From Methanosarcina barkeri 3 (GTDB taxonomy: Archaea; Halobacteriota; Methanosarcinia; Methanosarcinales; Methanosarcinaceae): DNA of 64,000 bases. Below are positions 35,343-43,971 of the stretch, one piece after another (position 1 is the stretch's first letter; each line of letters begins with the position of its first letter). The notes under the pieces were generated by a model, which was not told where the DNA came from, searched no databases, and saw only the letters and a program-made list of their open reading frames with translations. The position numbers and the translations under genes are program-made. The DNA is taken from positions 186,001 through 250,000 of the forward strand of contig NZ_CP009517.1 in assembly GCF_000970305.1 (NCBI RefSeq), read 5' to 3'.

Positions 35343-36266
35343 TCAAAGTTCAGGGTTTATGTCTGCAATTACGTAAAGCGCTCCTTTTGCCCGCTTGCTA
35401 ATTGCATAGTCTCCTATGAATTTCTTGAATTCGCCTATTAGCTCAGTCTCACCGGATTTGACACTATTTTCCATAGACACAAATTCAAAACCAGGGGAGA
35501 AACGCTCAATTTTACCCCCTATGACTATGGTGCCTCCTGCCATTTCGGCGCCTACTCCACGAAGAGCGTTTCCTTTTACGAAGATTAGCCCTCCGTTCTG
35601 GCGGATTCCGCAGAAGCTTTCAACATTGCCTTCTACAAGAATTTCGCCTCCATCCATGCCGCCTCCTAGCTGGTGGCGTGCCGAGCCTTCTATAAGGATC
35701 CGTCCACCTTTCATGCCGTGCCATTTTCCTCTGTAAGCACAGCCCACGTGGTCTCCGGCATTGCCTTTAATATGCAGGAGTCCGCCTGTCATTTCCATAC
35801 CTGCCCAGGAATCCGCATCTCCGTAAACGACGATTTCTCCTCCTTTCATCCCTGTGCCTACGTGCATTCCAGCAGAACCCTCAATTTCGATTTTTCCTGC
35901 GCTCATGCCTTCACCAATCCTTTTGACTCTCATTGCGTCACCTTTTATGCGGATGAAGGTCTCAGCTGCAGAACTACCTGCGTTGCCTGTCACTTCAAAA
36001 AACTCAGAGAGAGGATAAGTCCTTGGCCCCTGCCAGACTTCCAGGTTTCCGATTTCTTCGGAGTTTTTACCTGCAAAGGAATCAGGAGTTATAACATCTG
36101 CTTCCAGTTTTATGTCAATCTCTTTTTTAGGAACAAGCGTTACTTCTTCCGTTTCTCCGGTAATTTTGCCGGTAAATGATTCAGGTTTTGTAAATGATTT
36201 AGGTTTTGTAACTTCTTCGAGATTACTCTCTGTCTCTTTTTTATGAGTAAGGACTCCCTCTGTCAT
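35343..36266 (-). CDS. fmdC: Formylmethanofuran dehydrogenase subunit C
   Basis: The product has 307 residues. From about residue 95 it is a right-handed beta-helix of repeated G-x-x-G-x-x-x-G units (for example GMKGGEIVVYGDADSWAGME), the fold shared with the glutamate synthase C-terminal domain. It organises the FmdA/FmdB interface. The first 75 residues are an acidic, Lys/Thr-rich extension with internal KPKSF/KPESF repeats, not typical of the family, and may be a disordered linker. The ATG at 36266 with GAGGTG is preferred; the longer frame overlaps fmdA. Confidence 0.93.
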   Translation of the reverse strand: MTEGVLTHKKETESNLEEVTKPKSFTKPESFTGKITGETEEVTLVPKKEIDIKLEADVITPDSFAGKNSEEIGNLEVWQGPRTYPLSEFFEVTGNAGSSAAETFIRIKGDAMRVKRIGEGMSAGKIEIEGSAGMHVGTGMKGGEIVVYGDADSWAGMEMTGGLLHIKGNAGDHVGCAYRGKWHGMKGGRILIEGSARHQLGGGMDGGEILVEGNVESFCGIRQNGGLIFVKGNALRGVGAEMAGGTIVIGGKIERFSPGFEFVSMENSVKSGETELIGEFKKFIGDYAISKRAKGALYVIADINPEL

Positions 36267-36270
36267 GCTT

Positions 36271-38025
36271 TCACCTCTCACCGTTAACCTGTATGGGAGT
36301 CGGGTTTTCCAGGTACTTCTCTGGAGTCGGATAGTTGGCAAAACCTACGGTGTAATACCTGAACCAGTCCTTAACATCGACCAGCATTTCCTTTTCCCGT
36401 TCGTCCTGTACGTGTACGTCGGAATAGTATGTACGCTTCCCAGGCAAAGAGACAACCTCTCCTTTTACAACCACGATTTCTCCATCCTTTACGGTGTACT
36501 CTGCCTTCCTGAAAGTTCTGAGAAGAGCTTCGTAGTTGTTTGCGTCAAGCTGTTGCGGATTTATGTTGTAAACTGTGACATCTCCATCAGCACCCACGCC
36601 AAGTGAACCTTTCCTGTGTGCCATTCCAATTGTCTTAGCAGGGTTTGCTCTGGTAAGGATCGCAAGGTCATAGAGTGAAAGTTCCCGGTTTATGCCTCCA
36701 AGTGTACTTCTATCGTTTGCCCATTTGTGGCATTCGCTGAAGGTCTGTTTCCTGAAAGCCTCGGACATGATCCAGGTCATAACCTCCGGATACTTCGTAA
36801 ACGGCCCACCATTGGGGCTGTCCGTGGTCATAATTGTCTTCCAGGGGTCATTGATAAGTAAAAGACATTCAAGTCCCATCGCCCACTGCAAGCTGTGTAC
36901 AGGGTTTGACTTGTAATAGGTAAACGGAAGTACACCTGACCCGCACTCCATTTCTACGTCGGTGTTTGACCATTTGTTACCTGTAAGTGTGTAAAGGTCA
37001 TGAATGGCAGGTCCGTCTCCTGTCATAACTGTAGCTTCTCCGAAAGGAGTGCATCCACTGTCGGTCACTACGTGATCTTTATTGTTGATGTAGTCTGCAA
37101 CATACTTTATTCCGGACTCACAGTCTGCCCAGGTTGTACCTGCAAATCCATTGAACATCAGGTGGGACAGGTAAACGGAACGGTTCCTTGAAGGATCTAT
37201 TTTGGTTTCGGCCCATTCCACATCCATATCCTGTCTGGTCTTTACTCCATCCGAAATTTTAAGAGAATCTTTAGTAATTGCATAGCAACCAGGGTGTCCC
37301 AGGTTATTTGCATGCAGGTGAACAGGCATAGGCATGCCGAGAAGTTCGTTGATTTCGGTTAGCCCTTTAATAATCTCTCTTGGAGTAATTTCAAAATGGA
37401 TGTTGGCCTCATCTAATGAGCTGACATTTTTACCCCAGCTCCAGTTTTCAACTCCTGCAGGGTTGACACATTTTATTCCGTAAGCCTTGTGAGTTTTCAT
37501 CATCCAGGCCACATAGGCAGCAGCCTTTTCCATATCCCCTTCCCTGAGATAGCGCATCATAAAAAAGTTGTTTCCGAGTACCAGATACCCACCCATGTCA
37601 AGGAGCGGAGTAGCGTGCATCTCTTCATGGGTATGGCGTGCTTCAAGAGGGGGAATTGCAGCTTCAAAGACAGTTGTATAGCCCATTGTTGAGTAATCGT
37701 ATCCCTGTTTGTAGACCGAGGGAACAGTATAACCTGAACCTGAATGGGTAAGTGAGGTCTTCTGGAGATTTGCTTTATAATGGTCTTCAGGACGCATTGC
37801 CCTGCCGGCATTAACCTTTGCACCTGCAACGTGAGAGTGGGAGTCAACTCCACCAGGCATGATTGTCATACCGGAAGCATCAATAACCTTTATATCTTTC
37901 ATTTCGGCTGCAGAAAGCTCTCTTACAACTTTTCCGTCCTTGATGAAGATATCCATAATTTCCCCATTTATCTCATTGAGGGGATCAAAGACGTATCCGT
38001 TCTTGATTGTAATTGTTCCTGCCAT
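36271..38025 (-). CDS. fmdA: Formylmethanofuran dehydrogenase subunit A (metallohydrolase)
   Basis: The product has 584 residues and belongs to the amidohydrolase superfamily, dihydroorotase-like. PGGVDSHSHVAGAKVN gives the first two metal His; HLHANNLGHPG and the later TTDSPNGGPF Asp region complete the binuclear zinc site. It condenses formate, channelled from the FmdB site, with methanofuran to make formylmethanofuran. Its stop lies just before the fmdC start and its ATG directly abuts the fmdF stop, so the operon is tightly coupled. Confidence 0.95.
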   Translation of the reverse strand: MAGTITIKNGYVFDPLNEINGEIMDIFIKDGKVVRELSAAEMKDIKVIDASGMTIMPGGVDSHSHVAGAKVNAGRAMRPEDHYKANLQKTSLTHSGSGYTVPSVYKQGYDYSTMGYTTVFEAAIPPLEARHTHEEMHATPLLDMGGYLVLGNNFFMMRYLREGDMEKAAAYVAWMMKTHKAYGIKCVNPAGVENWSWGKNVSSLDEANIHFEITPREIIKGLTEINELLGMPMPVHLHANNLGHPGCYAITKDSLKISDGVKTRQDMDVEWAETKIDPSRNRSVYLSHLMFNGFAGTTWADCESGIKYVADYINNKDHVVTDSGCTPFGEATVMTGDGPAIHDLYTLTGNKWSNTDVEMECGSGVLPFTYYKSNPVHSLQWAMGLECLLLINDPWKTIMTTDSPNGGPFTKYPEVMTWIMSEAFRKQTFSECHKWANDRSTLGGINRELSLYDLAILTRANPAKTIGMAHRKGSLGVGADGDVTVYNINPQQLDANNYEALLRTFRKAEYTVKDGEIVVVKGEVVSLPGKRTYYSDVHVQDEREKEMLVDVKDWFRYYTVGFANYPTPEKYLENPTPIQVNGER

Positions 38026-39081
38026 TTATTTCACCTTTTTTTTCACAAGCTTGATTGCATCAACAGGACAGATCATGGCGCAGGCTCCATCTGCCCCGCA
38101 CAGGTCCTGGTTTACTACCGAAATTTTTCCGTCCTTAACCTCAAGAAGAGCTTTTTTATCCATGTCATTCAGGTATCCTGCAGCAAGCTCACGACTATGG
38201 AGAGCATTTACAGGGCAGACAATCACACAATTTCCACAGCCCAAACATGCGTCTTCATCCGTTTCCAGGCAGGTGCGTAGTATAGCGTCAGGAACAGGGA
38301 TTTCAAGCACTTTTTTCTCAAGCACACTCTTTTTCTCCACATTCGGGAGAATTGCAGTTTTTCTGACATCAATGGCGTTAACAGGGCAGGAAACTGCACA
38401 GGCTCCACAGTAAATGCAAGCATCCGGCCTATGACTTATTTTTTCAACTCGTTCTCCGGGTTTAGCTTTTTTATTGAAAATGGCATTTGTGGGACAAACT
38501 TCCACACAGGTGTGGCAGGTCTGGCAGACATTCTCATCTCTGGTCCAGCGCCCTTCAAAGGGTTTTTCCACGGAAATGGCATTCACCGGACAGACTGCAA
38601 CACACCAGCCGCAGTGGATGCAGCGCTCCAAATCAATGTTGGTCTTTCCGACAAGCTTCAGTTTTCCGTCCTCTGAAATTTCACGAGTTACCTCAATACA
38701 GCCTCTGGGACAGATTTCCTCACAAACCCCGCAGTGAACGCAGTTTTCATTTACTGACGTGGGTTTCATTGCCTTGAAAAGATAAGACATATCAGTGAGG
38801 GATTTTCCTTCCTGTTTCAATTCAAGAGCACCTGTAGGACAAACTTTTGCACAAATTCCACAGGCAATGCACTCTTCACTCTTCTTAATTTCCAGAAAAT
38901 CCGCATCTACCACCCCTCTTACTACAGCCCCCACAGCCCCTATGGCCAGGTTACCTTTCGGGCATGCCTGCACGCAGGTTCCGCAGCCAATGCATCTTTC
39001 CGGGTAATAGATTAGCTGCTTGCCTTTTTTTTCGGCAAAGACAGATAATCGCATATCATTTTGCATTTTGTTGCCTCTCAA
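38026..39081 (-). CDS. fmdF: Polyferredoxin FmdF
   Basis: The product has 351 residues. It has seven complete C-x2-C-x2-C-x3-C-P motifs (CIGCGTCVQACP, CIACGICAKVCP, CVHCGVCEEICP, CIHCGWCVAVCP, CQTCHTCVEVCP, CIYCGACAVSCP, CLGCGNCVIVCP). An eighth, CGADGACAMICP, has Asp in place of the second Cys. It is the electron wire that brings low-potential electrons to the FmdB site. The second gene of the operon. The first ATG gives MRGNKMQNDMR; a later in-frame ATG is equally plausible. Confidence 0.93.
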   Translation of the reverse strand: MRGNKMQNDMRLSVFAEKKGKQLIYYPERCIGCGTCVQACPKGNLAIGAVGAVVRGVVDADFLEIKKSEECIACGICAKVCPTGALELKQEGKSLTDMSYLFKAMKPTSVNENCVHCGVCEEICPRGCIEVTREISEDGKLKLVGKTNIDLERCIHCGWCVAVCPVNAISVEKPFEGRWTRDENVCQTCHTCVEVCPTNAIFNKKAKPGERVEKISHRPDACIYCGACAVSCPVNAIDVRKTAILPNVEKKSVLEKKVLEIPVPDAILRTCLETDEDACLGCGNCVIVCPVNALHSRELAAGYLNDMDKKALLEVKDGKISVVNQDLCGADGACAMICPVDAIKLVKKKVK

Positions 39082-39093
39082 CGTCTCTCAACG

Positions 39094-39663
39094 TTATTCT
39101 TTGCAATCGCCGCATAGCAGCTCGTTATCATGTTGAATGAACATTTCTCCACAGCTTTCACAGCACTGGATTCGCTTTTTTTTGCGTACCGGAACTTCTA
39201 CATCCACAAATTTCCAGGAATACACTTTTTCTCCTGCTTCCAGGAGGATTGGGACAACTTCCACATGAGGAAGCTTTTCAGTATTCAGGAACCAGGCGTG
39301 AAGTTTAGGGTAATCTTTTGTTTTTTCAGGGTCGAGAATAATTCGGATCCCTTTTACGTTGTTAGCTCCTTCAGGTGCCTGTTTATTTACCGTGACCGCC
39401 ATTTTCCCAAAGTTCATGATCTTTAACCCATTGTTTCCGATGGTAGCTCCGGCAAGGATCTGGAATGGGTCAGGCATGCAGCTTTTCGTTTCGCAGGTCA
39501 CATATATGCGTTCTCCATCCCGGACGTCGAGCTCCCGCCTTGCGATATTGAGCATCTGGATACCGATTAACGCCCCTGAAGTCAGGAAGCCGTGAAAGGG
39601 AATAACCTTTTCAATCTGTGAAAGCAGTTTGGGGTCTTTTATCTGCTTCATGATTGCTTCCAT
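39094..39663 (-). CDS. fmdE: FmdE protein with C-terminal zinc ribbon
   Basis: The product is about 189 residues from the ATG at 39663 (the frame stays open to a TTG at 39720). The FmdE domain includes PFHGFLTSGALIGIQML and CETKSCMPDPFQILAGATIG, with a conserved His and Cys residues. The C-terminus is a zinc ribbon: CCESCGEMF then LLCGDCK. It is first in fmdEFACDB, as in Methanosarcina barkeri, but is not a structural subunit of the purified enzyme. A role in metal handling or maturation is likely but unproven. Confidence 0.92.
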   Translation of the reverse strand: MEAIMKQIKDPKLLSQIEKVIPFHGFLTSGALIGIQMLNIARRELDVRDGERIYVTCETKSCMPDPFQILAGATIGNNGLKIMNFGKMAVTVNKQAPEGANNVKGIRIILDPEKTKDYPKLHAWFLNTEKLPHVEVVPILLEAGEKVYSWKFVDVEVPVRKKKRIQCCESCGEMFIQHDNELLCGDCKE

Positions 39664-39961
39664 AGTTTCTTTCTCTAATTGCGAGTTTTTATGCAATGTA
39701 TAAACCCCCCATGGGTTCAACTGATATTATTATTGAACATGAGCGTAGGATAGGATATTATGGCTCTAATTATATAAGTGCTATAATATATAATTATCGT
39801 TGAACGTTATCCATCCTCAATTAAGGTCTGTCAGTGGGTTGTAGAAAGTCGCATATCTTTGAGTTATAGAAAGTCACATTACAAAAATCTCTATAAATAT
39901 CCAATATTCAACTCTTTTTTCTTGACTTAATCTCCAGATGATCTGGATTTTCATATTTTTC

Positions 39962-39991
39962 AACCGTTATGTTCACTTAAACATAACGGTT
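39962..39991. promoter_or_regulatory. ModE-box-like palindrome next to a TATA box
   Basis: AACCGTTATGTT and AACATAACGGTT are perfect inverted 12-bp arms around CACTTA. The half-sites CGTTAT and ATAACG match the bacterial ModE operator core. A plus-strand TATA (TTTATATAG) starts at the right edge. Its place between the Mo-enzyme operon and the molybdate genes fits a molybdate-responsive regulator. Confidence 0.6.
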
Positions 39992-40011
39992 TATATAGTT
40001 TGTATGCTTTC

Positions 40012-40155
40012 ATGATTATTGAGGATCACAGAAGAGAAAATCGTGTTAAATCTCAAATCCCCAAAATCATTCCGGTGTATGTATTAGATAAAGGCAAAAA
40101 GTCGAAAAATCAGCCTTTGAACCATCCACCTATGAGCCCCCAACTTTATTCATAA
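40012..40155 (+). CDS. Possible small protein downstream of the ModE-like site
   Basis: A 47-codon ORF (MIIEDHRRENRVKS... ending MSPQLYS) starts 22 nt after the TATA box that abuts the palindrome. It is basic and unrecognised. The ATG is slightly too close to the TATA for a standard start site and has no clear ribosome site, so coding status is doubtful. Confidence 0.25.
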   Translation: MIIEDHRRENRVKSQIPKIIPVYVLDKGKKSKNQPLNHPPMSPQLYS

Positions 40156-40483
40156 AGAGAATGTAGTCAGCGAAAATTATTCTCTCTTCCAGAAACCTGT
40201 CTATTATTAAGGAAGATAAGTTCATTATTTCACATCCTTGCTCCAAATGAAATATAATGAATTTTCCTAAAAGAGAATGACAGAAGAGGAAATTGAATTT
40301 CACAAAAAAGAAGGGTGAGCCTGGTTTGACAAGAAATTCATATAAATTTAGTGTGTTCCATTTGAATGCAAACATTGGGGTTTTGAAACTGGGTGTGTTC
40401 TTGTAGTTATGTGATCCTCATTTGATGTTTAAAAATTGTAAATTCAAAAAAAATCACACTTTCTAAGGTGATTCTAAGGTAAG

Positions 40484-40531
40484 TTTCATTATAAGAGATA
40501 ACATAATGAAATTATCAACTCTCTTGATAAT
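40484..40531. promoter_or_regulatory. Two adjoining palindromes upstream of mop
   Basis: TTTCATTAT and ATAATGAAA (40484-40511) flank 10 bp; directly after, ATTATCAA and TTGATAAT (40511-40531) flank 5 bp. Possible operators, about 260-310 bp upstream of the mop start. Confidence 0.35.
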
Positions 40532-40793
40532 CGATATAAATTTCAGACAATTTTCTGTTATCGGAAATACTGATTATTCTTAGTTCCATATTCTGAGGAC
40601 TAATTTTCATTTGTGGACAGCTTATAGGTAAATTAATAATCAGATTTGCATATATGTATTTCTGAAGCAAAACTATTATTTATACTAATATATATAACAA
40701 AGCCTTATTATATATACATAAACTATATTATCAAGTAGAACAGAAGTGAATAAGCAAGTCTTCATTATGAATACTTGAAGGAGGAGCAAGGAA

Positions 40794-41003
40794 ATGAAAT
40801 TAAGTGCACGTAATGTTTTAAAAGGCAAGGTTAAAAAGGTCGTGACAGGTGCGGTCAATTCTGAAGTTATAATAGAATTGCCTGGCGGAGCAGAAATGAC
40901 TTCCATCATCACAAAGGCCTCAGCTGAAAGTCTTAAGCTAAAAGAAGGAAGCGAAGTATACGCAATCGTTAAGGCTTCAAATGTGATGATCGGTATAGAT
41001 TAA
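40794..41003 (+). CDS. mop: Molbindin (Mop-domain molybdate-binding protein)
   Basis: The product has 69 residues and is a single TOBE/Mop domain: MKLSARNVLKGKVKKVVTG at the start and ITKASAESLKLKEGSEVYAI, then VKASNVMIG at the end. This is the classic Mop fold, which forms hexamers that hold eight molybdate ions. It buffers intracellular molybdate for molybdopterin enzymes such as the neighbouring Fmd. A strong GGAGGAG site lies before the ATG. An inverted repeat after the stop (41009-41042, CAATTTTC with GAAAATTG) could end transcription before modB. Confidence 0.93.
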   Translation: MKLSARNVLKGKVKKVVTGAVNSEVIIELPGGAEMTSIITKASAESLKLKEGSEVYAIVKASNVMIGID

Positions 41004-41350
41004 TCCTCAATTTTCGTTTCATGCTTCGTGCATGAAAATTGATACATAGCGTCATTCCACTCTGCAGAAGTTCGTTATAGTTGCTCAGTTTTGTTAGAGG
41101 TAGCCTAAAAAGTTAAGTGTAATGTACGTTTGCAGAGTGCGAAATAATTTTATTTCAATTTGTGTCTTTAGCAGGATTTTATTTAGTTTGGATTTGTTTT
41201 TATACTCAATTTACATAATCTAGACTACTTCCAAAACTTAGACTCAACTTTTATAATCTGGATCACTCTGCTAAAAAAGTTTTCCCTATAATATCTGATT
41301 AAATGAGCATCTAATTGTCTATTCATCAGATTATCCCGAAAATAAAAGAC

Positions 41351-42028
41351 ATGATCATTATGTTGGACAAGGTATGGTTTCCTTTATCTCTCACGCTCTG
41401 GATAGCAACCATATCATCTATTCTAGTCCTTTTCAGTGGTGTAGTAATCGCTTATATATTTGCAAGGCGTGATTTCCGGGGAAGAGAGCTTGCAGAACTG
41501 TTAGTAACACTTCCTCTAATTCTTCCACCCACAGTGATTGGTTACCTTCTTGTGATCCTGGTGGGAAAAAACGGGTTTCTTGGCCATCTCATTTACAGTT
41601 TTTTTGGCACAGGGATCATGTTTACCTGGCAGGCAGCAGTCATTGCGGCTTATACAGTTTCTCTTCCTCTTATGGTGAGAGCTGCCCAGGCAGCTATTGA
41701 AGCCGTAGATAGAGAGCTTGAATATGCAGCCTATATCCTTGGAAGAAGTGAAATTGAAACTGCTCTCCTGATAACATTACCTCTTTCAAAAAGAGGCATA
41801 CTGGCAGGATTGGTACTCAGTTTTGCAAGGGCTGTCGGAGAATTCGGAGCAACCCTTATGCTTGCAGGGAATATTCCGGGTAAAACAAATACAATGTCAA
41901 TCTCAATATACAGCGCATTTCAGGCAGGCAATGATGAACTTGCTCAGACTCTGGTCCTGATCCTAATTTTTATATCCCTGCTGGCTATATCTCTAACCGG
42001 ACGATTCGTAGGAAAATTAGAGGTATAA
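41351..42028 (+). CDS. modB: Molybdate ABC transporter permease
   Basis: The product is about 225 residues with five to six membrane helices. ARRDFRGRELAELLVTLPLI then LPPTVIGYLL is the ModB pattern, and the cytoplasmic EAA loop is AAYILGRSEIETALLITLPL, which docks on ModC. Frames start as early as TTG 41315; the ATG at 41351 is preferred because it directly precedes the first membrane helix. It is followed after 2 nt by modC. No modA (periplasmic-type binding protein) is present in the window. Confidence 0.9.
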   Translation: MIIMLDKVWFPLSLTLWIATISSILVLFSGVVIAYIFARRDFRGRELAELLVTLPLILPPTVIGYLLVILVGKNGFLGHLIYSFFGTGIMFTWQAAVIAAYTVSLPLMVRAAQAAIEAVDRELEYAAYILGRSEIETALLITLPLSKRGILAGLVLSFARAVGEFGATLMLAGNIPGKTNTMSISIYSAFQAGNDELAQTLVLILIFISLLAISLTGRFVGKLEV

Positions 42029-42030
42029 TT

Positions 42031-43158
42031 TTGGGCGTTAAAATTGACCTTAAAAAACAGTATAATGAAACTGACCTCAGTAGAAAAAGAAGAATTAAGA
42101 AATCCTTTACATTAGATGTCAGTTTTGAAATGGAAAACGAACTTGTCGTGCTTTTTGGGCCTTCAGGATCAGGAAAGACCACGTTATTTAAATGTATTTC
42201 CGGGATAACGGATCTTGACGAGGGAAAAATAACCGTAGGGGATAAAGTTTATTTTGATAACGAGAAAAAAATCAACCTATCTATCCAGAAACGCAATCTG
42301 GGTTATGTTTTTCAGAATTATACTCTTTTTCCACACATGAGTGTAAAAAAAAACATAGAATGTGGACTCAAGGGTTGGGGAAAAGAAGCGAGGGAAGAGA
42401 GAGTTCTGGAAATGCTGAGTCTTCTTCATATTGAGGAGTTAGAAACCCGATATCCATCCCAGCTGTCAGGTGGACAGAAACAGAGAGTTGCTCTGGCAAG
42501 GGCACTGGCTCCCAAACCGGAAATTTTACTTCTGGATGAACCCTTCTCTGCACTTGATCTGGAAATAAGAACCAGACTTGCAGAAAAAATAAAAGACTTG
42601 CAAACTAAAATTGGAATACCTGTGTTGTTCATCACTCACAATCTGGAAGAAGCTTTTCAACTGGCTGACAAGATTCTTGTCTTATACGAGGGGAAAGCTC
42701 AGCAGTTTGGAACCCCGGAAGAAATACTTTATCACCCTGAAAATCTGCATGTGGCAGAATTAGTTGGAATTTCCAACATTTTCGACGATGCTTATGTTAA
42801 AGAGTGTGATAAAGAGTCAAAAAGCATAGTGTTAAAAAGCGATTCTCTGAGTTTAAGGGTAAAAACTCGAAAATTCAAACCTGGAGATAAAGTTTCCTGG
42901 GGAATTCATCCTGAGAACATAACTCTTTTACCCAATTCCAACTCTGAAAATCAAGATGATAATACTTACTCTGTCCGTATTAACAATATAATCAATAAAG
43001 GACCAAAAAAGCGCATTACACTTACACTTGTTAGATGCAGCAAGACTCTGACTGCAGACGTCCCTGCACAGTTTGTTGATTCTCTGAAACTGCATGCAGG
43101 TGATATATGCCTGGCAAAATTGGAAATGACTAAAGTAGTAGCATTCCACAAATCATAA
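42031..43158 (+). CDS. modC: Molybdate ABC transporter ATP-binding protein
   Basis: The product has 375 residues. Walker A GPSGSGKTTLF, Q-loop QNYTLFPHMS, ABC signature LSGGQKQRVALARAL, Walker B ILLLDEPFSALD and the H-loop His in FITHNLEEA. The last 120 residues form a TOBE/Mop-like regulatory domain (VSWGIHPENITLLP, VRINNIINKGPKKRITL). It powers ModB. The start is a TTG with GAGGT upstream, 2 nt after modB, so the two are co-translated. A decayed copy of its 3' end lies at 44350-44440. Confidence 0.92.
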   Translation: MGVKIDLKKQYNETDLSRKRRIKKSFTLDVSFEMENELVVLFGPSGSGKTTLFKCISGITDLDEGKITVGDKVYFDNEKKINLSIQKRNLGYVFQNYTLFPHMSVKKNIECGLKGWGKEAREERVLEMLSLLHIEELETRYPSQLSGGQKQRVALARALAPKPEILLLDEPFSALDLEIRTRLAEKIKDLQTKIGIPVLFITHNLEEAFQLADKILVLYEGKAQQFGTPEEILYHPENLHVAELVGISNIFDDAYVKECDKESKSIVLKSDSLSLRVKTRKFKPGDKVSWGIHPENITLLPNSNSENQDDNTYSVRINNIINKGPKKRITLTLVRCSKTLTADVPAQFVDSLKLHAGDICLAKLEMTKVVAFHKS

Positions 43159-43326
43159 ATCATAACTCAATAAATAACACTAAACAATAGGCAGTGTACA
43201 AGTTTTTCTGTAAAATTACAAATTTTAATATGTTTTTGAGTCAAAAATTCAAGATAAGTAAATGAATTTCATATGTCATGTCCAAAAAATTGATCTTGAA
43301 TTTACAGCAAATTCGCGACACTGCCT

Positions 43327-43386
43327 AACAATAACAATAACAATAACAATAACAATAACAATAACAATAACAATAACAATAACAAT
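43327..43386. repeat. Hexanucleotide microsatellite (AACAAT)n, about 10 copies
   Basis: Ten uninterrupted copies of AACAAT (as read from AACAATAACAAT) downstream of modC. Confidence 0.95.
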
Positions 43387-43473
43387 ATTTAGATATGTAA
43401 AAAAACTTCAACATTTGGCTGGTTATTTATAAGGGACGTACTGACAACGGAGTAAAGCATTGTGATATAAGCA

Positions 43474-43971
43474 TTATGATATTATTTTTTGGTATGCTAT
43501 TACATCTAGCAGTTGTCCAAATTTCTCTCCTACTTCTTTATAATGTGCACATTTGCTAAATCCGTTTCTTACAAATAAATTAATACTCTTAGAATTTTCC
43601 CCGCATATTGTCGCAATAAGTACGTGAATATTTTGCTTTTTTGCAACATCTTCAATAAACTTAACAGCCTGGCTGCCTATACCTTTACCGATGTAATTCG
43701 GCTTTAAGTATACAGTTACTTCAGCAGTTCCATCGTATGCTTCACGTTTTTTGTACTGGGTCAATATTACATATCCATCAATTTTATTAACAGATTTTAT
43801 GACAAAAGTTTTATATTTAGGGTTTTCAAAGAATACCAATTCTCGCATTTCATCTTTTGAGAAAGCATGCGCGTGAAAGGTTACATTTGTGTTGAGAACA
43901 TAATGGGTATAAATTTCCAAAACATCATTCAGATGTTCTTCCTTTATTTCCTCAAAAATAACTTTGCACAT
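43474..43971 (-). CDS. GNAT acetyltransferase (phosphinothricin-acetyltransferase-like)
   Basis: The product has 165 residues. LNTNVTFHA (the T-x-x-T/N-F-pattern of the Pat/Bar group) near 35, strands IDGYVILTQYKKREA, and the acetyl-CoA loop PNYIGKGIGSQAV at about 90-103 define the fold. Members N-acetylate small amines or amino-acid analogues such as methionine sulfoximine; the physiological substrate is not known. Monocistronic. Confidence 0.82.
   Translation of the reverse strand: MCKVIFEEIKEEHLNDVLEIYTHYVLNTNVTFHAHAFSKDEMRELVFFENPKYKTFVIKSVNKIDGYVILTQYKKREAYDGTAEVTVYLKPNYIGKGIGSQAVKFIEDVAKKQNIHVLIATICGENSKSINLFVRNGFSKCAHYKEVGEKFGQLLDVIAYQKIIS

Larger units (their letters stand above)
39664..40793. 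other. Divergent fmd-mop intergenic region (~1.1 kb)
   Basis: It holds the fmd promoter on the minus strand (TATA-like at 39771-39793, with a CGTTAT half-site at 39805-39810), a ModE-like palindrome, a small possible ORF, a palindrome cluster, and the mop promoter (TATA-rich at 40690-40720). Confidence 0.55.

Noticed and set aside
40130-40375. Minus-strand frame of 81 codons in the fmd-mop gap
   Set aside because: Phe-rich with no initiation signal; overlaps operator-like DNA.
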